DNA from: Brassica napus
Lineage: Eukaryota > Streptophyta > Magnoliopsida > Brassicales > Brassicaceae
Assembly: GCF_020379485.1 (NCBI RefSeq)
Contig: NC_063452.1
Coordinates: forward strand, 13,309,065-13,373,064
Direction of reading: 5' to 3'
DNA: 64,000 nucleotides
Part shown: positions 11,681 to 22,926 of the stretch, in pieces
How the letters are laid out: the number at the start of each line of letters is the position of its first letter
Numbering within the stretch: position 1 is the first letter of the stretch
Notes under the pieces: model-generated
What the model saw: the letters and a program-made list of their open reading frames with translations, nothing else
What the model was told of the DNA's origin: nothing
The model's database searches: none
Translations under genes and position numbers: made by a program

Positions 11681-14600
11681 CTGTTGAAATCACAATGATT
11701 TTACATTATATACTTTGTTTTAGTTAATTACATACTATAGTTCTCAATTTCTAATTTTGTTTTGTATGATTATGCTAATGCATATGAGGATTTATTAAGA
11801 AAAAGACAACACTGCAAGCATTGAGTGTGAATCCAAACCGAGCCCGATTGTTTCTTTGCGCTTACATTACATGAAAACGTAAATGCAAATGCAAAACAAA
11901 TAATTGGACCCATATATTTTTGGTATAATTGGACCGATATATGTTTGTTGGTTTGTATAAAAAGATGTCTAGTACTCACAGTAGGGTAAGGCCACTTGCA
12001 ATGTTGCTGCCACCAATTTTTCAATACAGTGGTTGTGTCCCCAGGCAATTTTCCAGCCCTTCTTTTCCTCATTATCTCTTCTCTTACATCTTCAATTCTC
12101 GATTTAAAACCCTTATCCAAATTCGAATAACAAATTTAACTAGAAAGATTCGATAAATAAAAAAAACATAAACGTGTTCCAAAAAAAGAAAAACATATTA
12201 TATATTATTGAGACTCCTAACATATAGCTTACCTGTTTGAGTTCGATTTTAAGTTCTTGTCTGACTCTTTCCATAAGAGATCTTTCCGATTCAGTCGGAA
12301 GCAACGGACCAAATCCTGTCATGTCGTGTCCGCCGTTAAAATCAACTCCGGAATTATCGGATGAGAAATCCATATGAAGATCATCCTCGTCTTCGGACAT
12401 CGTCGCACCGGACCCTTCTCCTAATGTCGCTCCTACGGGAATAGAGAGAATGTTTAAACGAAATGTTACTACAGCAGTCCAACTAGTAGATTTATATGGA
12501 TTAGGCCCAAAAGTACTTTCGCTTGAAACAACCCACATCAGATGTATATACATGCATGTACAAGTGTGTATAATTAAAAATATGATTATTTGGATGGTTG
12601 CGCATGTTGAAATATAAAATTGTCATAAGAAAAAAACCATACAATACGGAAATGTGACAGACTGTTCCAATATTGGGTTGCAACACAAGTGGTCTTTAGT
12701 TTATTTTTGGTATAAATCATGAAGTGGATGGTCCATAACCTAGACCATACAAGTTCAAGACTAGAGTCCATTGAGGGTTTACATCCAGCCACATGAAAGA
12801 TCCATTCAACCTTAGTCTTTATGAGTTTGACCATGTCATTATGTAGAGTATCTTTGTAATCAATTCTCCCTTTGACTCCACCTTGTATGAACCACTATAT
12901 ATAGTGGTGTAAGCAATAAGAAATATACAACACATTCTCACAAATCTTCTCTCAAATCTTAACACGTTATCAGCACGAGACTCTCTCCACCTGAGCAATC
13001 CCATCCGCCGGCGATCATCTCTTTTCCGGCCTTCAGCCTTGCTCCGCCGGCCAAGTCTATCCCTCTCATGGTTTTCCGGCCAGCTCCTCTACCTCTCTCT
13101 CAACCAGCTCATCCGCGGATCAGCTCTCTCTCACGGTGGTCCATTCAGATCAATTTGGTGTTTCCTAAAAGGTAAACTAATCTATCCATAAAATCTAAGA
13201 ACACCACATATCTGAATCCTGATTATTAGATCTATTTGAATCATAAAACTTATAAAAATCTATGGATCTAAAATTATCACAAATATTAATCTTGAATCTA
13301 AGATCTATATGAATCTTGATTCTAAAATTATTTGAATCTCTAAAGATCTAAGAATCTCTAAAAACTTATAAAACTTATTAATAATCTAAGATCTATATGA
13401 ATCTTGTTTCTAAGAACTATTTGAAATTATAAAAGATATTAGAGAAAATCATAAAACCCTTTTAGCTAGCAAGCCTTAAAATCAGTTTCCCTTTCTCTTA
13501 TTTTGATCCGGCCTTAAATCCGGATTGACTAAAGGACTGAAACCCATAATCTTTGTTTGGTCGTATTACCGGCTGTATAACCGGATGAATAAGCTGGCCA
13601 TCAAATTCTTAATCTCATTCGATGTGCTTACCGATCCAAATCGGCCCTTATCCACATCAAAATCTCAAATCCCCTTGTTTGTTTTATAACCGGATATGTA
13701 TCTTGATGGCCATTATACATATCAATTCCCTAAATTCTTTTTGCTTGATTTTTATCAATCCCCTAAACTCTAAGCAATAATCAGCTGAACCCCTAAATCC
13801 AAATCCGGCCATGATTTTTTCCGGCCATGACCTTTTCCGGCCACAATCTTTTCAGCCATAATCTTTCAGTCAAACCCAAAGATATCAAAACTTAAATCCT
13901 AATCAATGCATATCTTTGACCATTGATGTTTTATATTGTAACTGATCAAAATTTAAAACTTTTATGATTGTTTTAAATGCATATCTTTGACTAGGTAGTA
14001 TTTATCAAAATATTATAACCTATAGTCTTAATTTAAATAGTTATGACATAGGCTAAAATAAATACTAAGTTGAAATCATTTGATCATATAGTTGTTTGTC
14101 AAAATTTATCTAAATCTAAACCGGCCTTGAAATCGGTTCATTATAGTTTGAACAAATGATATAAATTTATCTTGATCTAAAAACCAACCTTGAAAACTGA
14201 TTTGTGATGATTGAATTATATACTGATCATATATACATACCTGATAGTATCTATTAGATCAAACATGGATTAGTAAATTGTTAGATCATACACATATCAT
14301 GAACTGATCATTTCCATGCATCCGCTTGTCATATAGTTTTATTAAAACTGAGCATGCATACATATAATAGATCATTCTAATCATGGGGCATTTAAAATAA
14401 AATCTAAATTGGTTCATATTGCTTGCATCTAATTAGATTAAATCGGTTATTTTTAAAGTTAAGCATGTTTGTTTAATTGAAAACATAAACCAGCTTTGAA
14501 ATCGATTGATTGAAAATCTAATTGAATTTGTTCTAGACATATCCTGAAAATTATAAAATTTCCTTGTCTTGGTTTACCCTGTAAAAAGGGGAAGGAATCG

Positions 14601-17600
14601 GTTTTTGCTTTATGATCTTTGAAAACCAAATATCCTCATGCATTAGGAATCACATATAGATTGTTTAAGTCCAATGCTTAGTTCTGAACATGCATTCAGC
14701 TATTTCTTGATCCATGCATTTGCTTGATTTCATCCATCTTGCTTGATCTCATTTAATAAAATGATGATTGATCCTTATTCAAATTCTAAAGGGCCTTAAT
14801 ACCATATATATATATATAATCAATCCAATTTGAATTATAATTAAAAGGATTACTAAGATGCAATGATCAATTGATCATTCTCATACTAAGATTGCTTAAG
14901 CAAATAGATTATATGATTTGAAGGAAAGCCTTATTGAAATCATATACATTGATTTATTCTATTGCTTACATAGAATTGTGAGTGCTTGAATTACTCGTTA
15001 AATATTCAGATGTCGAGATTTGAATCCTCAGATTACTCTGCCCTAAATCTCTCTGGAGATAATTACCTAGAATGGGTAAAGAATACTCTTGTTGCCCTGA
15101 GATCCAGAGGACTCGGACAATGCATCAATGAGTACAATGATATCATTGACAGTGAAAGGCAACAGTGAAAGGCATAGAGCTATAACGATTATTCGTTATC
15201 ATCTCACTGAGGAACTAAGAGACCTGTATCTCCATGTTGAGGATTCTTATGACCTTTGGTTACAGTTAAGGAAAAGGTCCAAACCGGTATCGTGGCAAAA
15301 GGCTAACCATGAATGGGAGATCCTCAGATTCCAGGCTTTTGAATCTGTGGACAAATATAATTCAGCTCTGATGGATATTTCTTATAGTCTTGAACTATGT
15401 GGTGAAAGGATAACACATTATTCTTTACTATACAAGACCTACTCCACATTCCATCCAAAGGATGTGCTGTTGTTACACACGGCTAAGAAGTTCACCACTT
15501 ATAATGACCTTTTGTCATATCTTTTAGCTTCTGAAAAAAGAAAGCAGAAAATCAAAGATACCATCAACAGATTTGACAAGCTTCAGAAAATATACATTGA
15601 GTTAAAGAATAATGAGATGAGGCCTCCTATAGCTGATGAAGCTAAAGTTGAGCGCCATATGGCAACACATGCATTGTGAAGGCCATATTATATAATTGTC
15701 TTTTGACATTCTCATTTTCATGTTTCCTGAGTTTATGTTTCATGAATTGCTTTGATACTTTGCTTTATACACGACTTCATTAATAAAATGAATTGCTTTG
15801 AGTTCATGATCATTATCTTATTCAAACTGTTGTTTGATAAGAAACTATATCTATATGCCTTTATTGTGCCAAGATAAATATGATTGAGGATTAATACCCC
15901 AACTCACTTTTCCAAAGAGTTCAAAGAAGCCCTTGACAAATGGGACGACATGCTCTGCCATTCAGGCTCAGTTATAAAATACTATTGAACTCAACTGAAC
16001 ATTCCTTGAAAGAAAGGAAAAGAAGCTCGACCAAGGCTTTGCCTAAATGGCATTATATTCACCCTATAAGGTCCATTGAATTAAGAAGAAAAAATGGTTT
16101 CCAACAATGGACAAAAGGGAATAAGAGTACCTAAATTAAAATCGCCTAAGTGGTCGAGACTACATTGTCTATTGATCTAGTGATCAATATGATATTAGGC
16201 AAATAGCCCAGGCAATCATGTTTGATTAACCCACGAAATTTATCACTTAGATGGCATTACCATACTTAGCCATTCGGATTATGATGCAAATATTTAAAAT
16301 GACACAAATGTTATCCCATAAGATCTCACGTGTGTGCAATATATCTATGCACAAGAGACTTTATTGTCCCAAGCACCACGAATTAGAGTATGTTCATGAG
16401 GGGGGGAGTGAGGACAAATCCCATGAAACATGACCATACTAAAATCCGTGAAACATGGTCCACAACCATATTACATATTGGTTGAATTTGATATAAAGAC
16501 CATTACCTATAAGGTTCAAATTCTAAAAGTCCATATGCTTGGGGACACCATGAGTTATAAAAGAATGAACAAAAGGTATAAGACCATATTATGCGTCCAT
16601 ATGCGAGCCAACGGGTCCGACCATCATATATGAAGATAATGCAGCTTGCATTGCTCAACTCAAAGACGAGTATATCAAAGGTGACCGAACCAAACATATT
16701 CTACACAAGTTCTTCTTTACCCATGAGTTGCAGAAAGCTGGAGAGGTCAACGTCCTTCAGATCCGGTCTAGTGAAAACTCAGCCGACCTCTTCACCAAAT
16801 CATTGCCCTCTTGCACATTCAGGAAATTCACGCAACAAGATTGGCACGCGTAGACTCCAAGACCTTCAGTGATGTCCAAATCAGGGGGAGTAATGTGTGT
16901 TGTACCCTTTTTCTTTTCTCTAGATTCCTTTTTTACAACATTGGGTTTTGGGTTTTCCGGGAGAGGTTTTAATGAGGCAACATTAGCATGTTACAAACTC
17001 TATATGGTTATGGCATCCAAAGGAAAGTGTTATAAATCATGAAGTGGATGGTCCAAAACCTAGACCATACAAGTTCAAGACTAGAGTCCATTGGGGGTTT
17101 ACATCCAGCCACATGGAAGATCCATTCAACTTTAGTCTTTATGAGTTTGACCATGTCATTATGTAGAGTATCTTTGTAATCAATTTTCCATTTGACTCCA
17201 CCTTGTATGAACTACTATATATAATGGTGTAAACAATAAAAAATATACAACACATTTTCACAGATCTTCTCTCAAATCTTAATGATTTTCTTTATTTTTA
17301 TCATCTATAGAAAGCTAACGATTTTAACGTCTTTCATATATCTCCAAGGCTTGGAGCTGTTGTCTCTTGGAATATTTACACTGTTTCGTCCGCACGTGAC
17401 CTAAAATTTTTATAATTACTTATTAACACATTTATTATTAATTAAAAGATTATAATAATAAATTATTATTTATGTTTTCGTTTGAATTTTTTACATATTA
17501 TGAATTTTTTTTTATCAACTACAGATTCATACTGGCTCTATGAACCACACCAGGAGATACATATTATGATTTATTAAATTATTTTTATTATACATACTAT

Positions 17601-18628
17601 ATTCATTATTAATAAATAAATCATAGAAATCACTTAACATTATCTTTTCAATTATATTAAATTAATAATATTACTTGATTAATATTTAGTTATGTGTTTT
17701 CTGTTTTTTTAATTTTTAACTTTTTATTAAAAGATATTTTTCGGATAACAAAAACAATATATATAAGAATTATTTTTTATTTTAAATTATTATTTTTAGA
17801 ATTTGGAAAATTTTTATTATTATTAATTTTAATCAATTATCTAATCAAAAGAATTTGAATCCGTTTTTATTTTTTGACTAATTTATATATTTTATTCATT
17901 AAAGGTATAAAATATATTAACCGCTCTAACTTTTAACGTGAGAGCTACGTTGTGAAAAATCACTTCGCAAATAATAGTATATATATATTAGAATAATCAT
18001 ATAAATTTAATCACAAATCATATCTTCTATTTAATTGTGAAAGCTATATTCTTCATGATCATCTTCCGACACATATATTTTAATTATATATAAGTTTAAT
18101 GTCTACCGGTTGTTCATATCTGGTATGATCAACAATCACTTTAGCCTACTGGTTTAGGTTTAAATACTTTTACATTTATATATGATGTTCGAATTTTAGA
18201 GGTTTCAAAGTATTGTAGGCAGAGCCGTTTGTTGTAGTTGTTTGCTGCGGAGAGAACTTGTCCATCAAAGATGCCGTACATGTAGAATCATTCGTCGATC
18301 CAAGTGTTTTGGGATAATTTCATGGAATCATTATCCGTAGAGCTATTTATATCGTGTATGTTGCAGATAGTTGATCATCATATATAACAGAGTTAATGAT
18401 TATACGATGATATATGTGTGGTACCAGTGTTAAAAAAATATTATTCTACAAGGGATTAATTTTAAATCTTATTGAATTTGGTATCACCTTGCATGATTTA
18501 TACAACATAATACTAATTATTATAAATGGACTGGCTCTTGTCCCTGCCCCAAAAAAATTAAGGGTTTAGGCGGAGAACTTATTGAATTAAAAGAAAAACT
18601 AGTAGAAATGAATATATAGTTTCTAATA

Positions 18629-18660
<32 letters not shown>

Positions 18661-19058
18661 TTTACGATTAAATGTGAAATTTATATTCGCATTCTTAATA
18701 TTTCCCATATGCAAATAAATAAATTCCAAAATTTGATAAATTTCTTAATATTGTACAGAAATAAATAGAAAATGTAGGAGAAGAACCTGTGAGAGAGTGG
18801 AGGTTGTTCTCAATTTCACGGCAAGCCATCACAGCTTCGACGGCATGAACCCTCACGTGTTGTTGCAGCTGTTCTTTGAAGCTACACAATACCATCACAT
18901 ATTGTGCCTGTTTCCAAATTTTGTTATTATTTATACCGACATAAATGTGTGTACATATATATTAATGCAGTCATCCAATTCATAACCATTTCCATATATA
19001 TATATATATATATATGTATGTATATAGACTATAGTACACATATTGAATCATTAGTCTA

Positions 19059-19097
<39 letters not shown>

Positions 19098-20065
19098 ATA
19101 TATGCAAATTACTTCCAAAACTATAGTTGAGATATCAATTCCACTTTAATGCAGTTGCAAATTTTAGTATGGAGTAGAAATCACGGGATTCAACCAACCT
19201 GAGAAATCGAAGCTCAAATAGACAATTTCAATTTAATTACAAAAATGATATTTTACATTGAGTCACTACTCTGATATGAATTGAGCACCTAATCATCGTA
19301 CCACATAAAGCTAAAGACCTATGCAAGTTTAACTTTTAATAACATCATTCACACATTCAGATTCAATTCACAAAGATCTTGTAAAACAATCCACAAAACA
19401 AATAAAATACGATTTTAAAATATAATTTCACAAGATTTATTAATTTATAGCTGCACTCATAGTTAGTCCACTACCAATCATTAAGAAATTTTATGATGAC
19501 ACAAAAATTTCTATGAAAATTAACAAAGTCTACATATTGAATTTCACATTTAAATAATATAAAAGTAAACCACTAATCATTGAAAAACATATTAAAAAAA
19601 TTCTTGAAACATGTTTTCAAACATTGGTGGTCCATCATATATCAATCTTCAAACAAAAACAAAGACCAAAACAAGTAATAAATAAAACAGTTAATCAAAC
19701 AATACATTTATTTCTTTTCTCAAAAAAAAAAAACAATACATTAATTTCTACAACAGTTAGTATAATCGACGTACCAAGAAATTGTCGAGCTCGTGACGAT
19801 CATGATGCGAGAATCCAACGGCTGTGGAAGCATAAGATCGGAGAAGATGTTCAGAGTGTGAAAGCTGAGCTTCAATTGTCGGAAGCTGATCGATCGGAGT
19901 CGCTACTCTCAGACATGCCACATGTGCAGCCAATAATTGCTCGTACAAGGGATTTGTCACTATCTCTCCTTTCATCTGTCTATTTTGCTCCGCTACCAAG
20001 ACTGCGTCTCCTCCATCTCCTCCACCTACTGTGGCTCCGATCATACCTAACGCAGCTTCTTCCAT
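11540..20065 (-). CDS. KNAT7: Class II KNOX homeodomain transcription factor, KNAT7 orthologue
   Basis: Five minus-strand exons: 20065-19775, 18907-18787, 12432-12233, 12111-11980 and 11680-11540. Together they encode 294 residues, close to my recollection of about 291 for Arabidopsis KNAT7. Domains in order: KNOX1 about 32-69, KNOX2 about 92-138, an acidic linker, ELK 197-217, and a TALE homeodomain about 219-281. The homeodomain has the PYP loop (245-247) and the recognition helix WFINQR (269-274). The C-terminus [14 protein letters not shown] is a KNAT7 hallmark. All junctions have GT/AG and phases join without a stop. In Arabidopsis KNAT7 is a nuclear regulator of secondary wall deposition that partners BELL and OFP proteins. 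Intron 2 is 6354 bp and contains an antisense copia element; its donor (GTTCTT) is weak beyond GT. The coding sequence looks intact. Confidence 0.95.
11980..12111 (-). CDS. KNAT7: KNAT7 exon 4
   Basis: 44 codons reading [25 protein letters not shown], with donor GTGAGT. It carries the rest of ELK and homeodomain helix 1 up to the TALE loop. Confidence 0.93.
12233..12432 (-). CDS. KNAT7: KNAT7 exon 3
   Basis: 200 nt after acceptor CCGTAG. It completes Gly138 and reads [26 protein letters not shown]; donor GTAAGC. It carries the acidic linker and the first part of ELK. Residue differences from my memory of Arabidopsis KNAT7 are few and conservative. Confidence 0.92.
12708..12964 (+). repeat. 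5' LTR of copia-3
   Basis: 257 bp, starting TGGTATAAATCATGAAG and ending CAAATCTTAACA. A TATA-like CTATATATAG lies near 12895. Compared with the 3' LTR I count about 15 differences, mostly C/T or G/A transitions. Confidence 0.88.
15010..16853 (+). pseudogene. Remnant gag and RNase H of copia-3
   Basis: Gag starts at ATG 15010 ([20 protein letters not shown]) and breaks at about 15166. It resumes in another frame and reads to 15679, including [18 protein letters not shown] and [17 protein letters not shown], a typical copia Gag (UBN2-like) segment. A pre-integrase trace (LTCVQ-like, with CTATGCACAAGAGAC) lies near 16250-16400. The last part, about 16615-16853, reads [20 protein letters not shown] and [13 protein letters not shown], the classical copia RNase H end. 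The reverse transcriptase and most of integrase are deleted. This copy cannot move by itself. Confidence 0.85.
17028..17284 (+). repeat. 3' LTR of copia-3
   Basis: 257 bp, starting TGTTATAAATCATGAAG. The last two bases are TG instead of the expected CA, so the terminal dinucleotide is mutated. The target duplication ATTTT follows at 17285. Confidence 0.87.
17290..18786. other. Remaining part of KNAT7 intron 2
   Basis: AT-rich intron sequence with no coding frame of interest. It holds a TA dinucleotide run (about 18627-18654) close to exon 2. Confidence 0.6.
18627..18654. repeat. TA microsatellite in KNAT7 intron 2
   Basis: Uninterrupted AT dinucleotide run, a likely length-variable marker. 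Confidence 0.9.
18787..18907 (-). CDS. KNAT7: KNAT7 exon 2
   Basis: 121 nt after acceptor AACAG, reading [23 protein letters not shown] plus one base of the next glycine codon. It carries most of KNOX2. The donor is GTTCTT, weak after GT. Intron 1 (18908-19774) holds two TA microsatellites. Confidence 0.92.
18994..19093. repeat. Two TA microsatellites in KNAT7 intron 1
   Basis: TA runs at about 18994-19015 and 19060-19093, separated by unrelated sequence. Short frames over them are artefacts of the repeat. Confidence 0.9.
19775..20065 (-). CDS. KNAT7: KNAT7 exon 1
   Basis: 97 codons from ATG at 20065 ([15 protein letters not shown]) to ..HELDNFL, phase 0, with donor GTACGT. It carries KNOX1 and the start of KNOX2. 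Confidence 0.93.
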
Positions 20066-20159
20066 ATTCTTGATCGAGGTCTGAGCTAGTTTGTCCTGAA
20101 AACCTTAGTTCCTGAACCCGATTTTGTGTATACGATTAGCTCACAGAGTCACAGACGGA

Positions 20160-20181
20160 AGAGAGAGAGAGAGAGAGAGAC
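20160..20181 (-). repeat. KNAT7: GA/CT repeat in the KNAT7 5' leader
   Basis: A GA dinucleotide run on the plus strand is a CT run in the KNAT7 leader about 100 bp before the start codon. CT-rich leaders are common in plant genes. Confidence 0.7.
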
Positions 20182-20206
20182 AGAGATAATGATCGGAAGA
20201 AATCAA

Positions 20207-20216
20207 CGTATATAAA
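20207..20216 (-). promoter_or_regulatory. KNAT7: Candidate TATA box of KNAT7
   Basis: Minus strand reads CTTTATATACG here, about 145 bp upstream of the start codon, with a CT-rich leader between. Position and sequence fit a plant TATA box; the transcription start is inferred at about 20180. Confidence 0.5.
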
Positions 20217-22911
20217 GTTGTCGTGATTTCTTGCCCTTTATTTTTTATTTATATTAACATATATTTTTAAAAAAAAATTAAAGACGTTCCTAACCGAAAC
20301 TCATGTATTTTTTGATTATGAATATGAATATCCCCTCTATATTAATCATGGAGCATTACAACATGTTTTCGTAGCCATATGTCATCACGAGAATGATTTT
20401 TAGAATTGTTAGAAAAATAAATTGATTCATATAAACATATACTATGTTTTTTATTAAACTAACTATCAAATTAATTAATAGTGTACAAAAAAATATTTTT
20501 TTCTTTCCTTAAATAAAAACTACGGAATTACCTAATATGGCTAACATATATATGACAATTAATGATTATGAATAATACATATTTGATAAAAAAATTTCTA
20601 ACCTCTCTCTTTTTTGTTTAATTTTATATTATTAAAGGAAATTTAACAATCACATTAATCATATAATAAAAACAATTAGATTTTTTCTTATATGTTATAT
20701 TTTGAATTTTTAAAAACGACTATAAATTACTAAAAATGATAAGAGTCCCACATTAAAAAATTTGTGATCAACCGTTTAACTTTTTTTTTAGTTCAAGCAA
20801 GATACAAATGATCATATATCTGATATAGACGTGGGCGTTCGGATACACGTTCGGGTTTGTATCAGATATTTCAGTATAAAGGTATAGAACCCGTTCGGGT
20901 ATTTCTACACTCCGAGTCGGGTTCGGGTTCGGATATTTTGGATCGGGTTCGAATATTTAAATTTTGAAGAAAAAAAGAAATTATTCACTGTTTAAGTTTT
21001 TTATATTTAAATATATCTTAACTTAACTGATTTTTTTTAGTTTTTAAAAGATTAAAATATTAATATGTTTGGAGATAAAACTTTAAAAATAGAAAGACAC
21101 TAATTTAGTTTTTGTTTTGAAAATTTAGATGCAACTTTTGTTAATGCAAGAAACAAGAACTTGATATGTATTTTAAGTGAGTAACAAATGATTTTGTCTA
21201 TAGTTATATGTATATTATCTAATTTTGAGTAATAAGAATCATTAATATAAATATTTTGAATAAAATTAGATAGATAAACTATAAATATAGAGTTAAGTAT
21301 ACTTATGTTTGGTTATCTTCGAATATTACCCGTTCGGATATATTATCTGAACTGGTGAAATAAGTAATATGTTTTGTTGTTTTAATTAGATAATTTTTAG
21401 ACCGAGCTTGTGAATATATACTAGACAAACATTTATATTTCGAGTCTGCACTTATATTCTATAAGAGCTTGATATATTAGATTTGAACACTAACCTGTTA
21501 ATATAGTTTGCCGGTGATTTTTTTTCAAAATTTTGATTCTTAGATATGTATATGGAGTAAAACTAATTTTTACAGATGCCCATTTTTTTAATTGACACTT
21601 ATGTAATTAACTGAATTCATAAAACAAGGTTTTTTAAAAAAATTTAACTCATATCAATGAAACAAAGACGAGAACGAAAGCACAATTCTATGGAAATGGA
21701 AAATGAAGTCACTTATGGAGATTCAATAGTAAGCAAATCGAGAGCAGAAAATCTAATCTCCTTTCGTCATTATACAATCAATATTGCCTATTTGGTTTTA
21801 GTGATTTGTTTCAGCCGCAAAACTTAATTTTCTTTGGTGCATATGAAATCTTAAAAAGAATTAAAATAAGATATAATACGTTAACTCTTCAACAACATGA
21901 TATATTTAAGATACCAATATTTGTATTCATCATATAAAAATTGTAGTGTTGCAAAATATTAAAATTATTTCATAAATAAACATTATTATAAGAACTGACT
22001 CCGCGGATTATCATATGGTATAGATTACAGAGTGGGTGGGTTTAAATAATTTCCCCGACACATTATACTTTTAGAAGAGCTATTAGCTCCAAATTATTTA
22101 AACAATGTTCTAAAGAGCAAAAAAATCAATGTTTTGGATTTTGATCCGACCGAGAGGACTTGTCCGACCATTCCATATTAAAATGTTCCTAGTTCTGATT
22201 AGCTAATACCAACTTTTAAAATTCTTTTAAACATTTTGTACAGTTCAAACCTAAATTTGATATATACTCCCTAGTTTTCACAAAAAAAAAAATCATTTTA
22301 GACACATTTCACATAGATAAAAAAATGATAAAAAAAACTTTTATATTTTTATTAATTACACGTATCTAACCAATAATATTTAAGTTCCATAAAATTAAGA
22401 TCAATGTAGTTTGCAATTAATATTAAGTTGAAAATAAGTATAAATTATATTAAAATTACAAAATGATATTCTTTGTATAGCAAGAAAAAATGTCAAAACA
22501 ATATTTTTTTTTATGAAACAGATGGAATACTATTTACATCAATAACATTATATAAATAGGATAAAGCACTACATGTTAATCTGTTCGTCATGGTATTACA
22601 AGTTCATGAATATATATAAAATTAAGAAAAAGTAAATGTGTATATTTTTTTTAACCTTTTTCCAAATGTATTAAGAATACGTATTCTTCACTGATTTAGA
22701 TTTTTTTTGTCATTCTCTGCTAATAATAAATTTATATAATATGATCTAAATTAGTATCAATTTTATAACAAGGCTATTAATTTTTTTTATGAGACTAAGA
22801 TATTAGAATTATGAACCCTACTAAAATTAAAATAAATTAAATTATAAGAAAATGTGCGAAAATTGTTGGATGATGTTTTTCTGTCTAAATATCTTATTAA
22901 CGTAAACATGG
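20217..22911. other. Intergenic DNA upstream of KNAT7
   Basis: AT-rich, with no supported gene. The proximal part is presumably the KNAT7 promoter. A GGGTTCGG-rich patch near 20826-20960 resembles the edge of a non-autonomous DNA transposon. The LINE target duplication starts at 22912. Confidence 0.6.
20826..20960. repeat. GGGTTCGG-rich patch, possible edge of a hAT-like MITE
   Basis: The patch begins TAGACGTGGGCGTTCGG and repeats CGGGTTCGG and CCCGTTCGGGTA words, the style of plant hAT-type non-autonomous elements. I could not find a matching opposite end, so it may be truncated. Confidence 0.3.
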
Positions 22912-22926
22912 AAAGCATTTGAATAT

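Larger units (their letters stand above)
12708..17284 (+). mobile_element. copia-3: internally deleted Ty1/copia element inside KNAT7 intron 2
   Basis: A 4577-bp element with two 257-bp LTRs and a perfect target duplication ATTTT (12703-12707 and 17285-17289). A primer-binding-like CGTTATCAGCACGA follows the 5' LTR at 12965, the same as in copia-1. It has a gag region but only traces of integrase and an RNase H tail; reverse transcriptase is missing. It lies antisense to KNAT7, so its own LTR signals do not read in the gene's direction. The sequence between RNase H and the 3' LTR closely resembles that of copia-1, so the two families are related. Confidence 0.92.

Noticed and set aside
12140..12553. 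137-codon minus-strand frame as a separate gene
   Set aside because: It is KNAT7 exon 3 extended into both introns. The splice sites and the known protein define the real exon as 12432-12233.
19624..20073. 149-codon plus-strand frame over KNAT7 exon 1
   Set aside because: A shadow frame antisense to a recognised exon, with no domain of its own.
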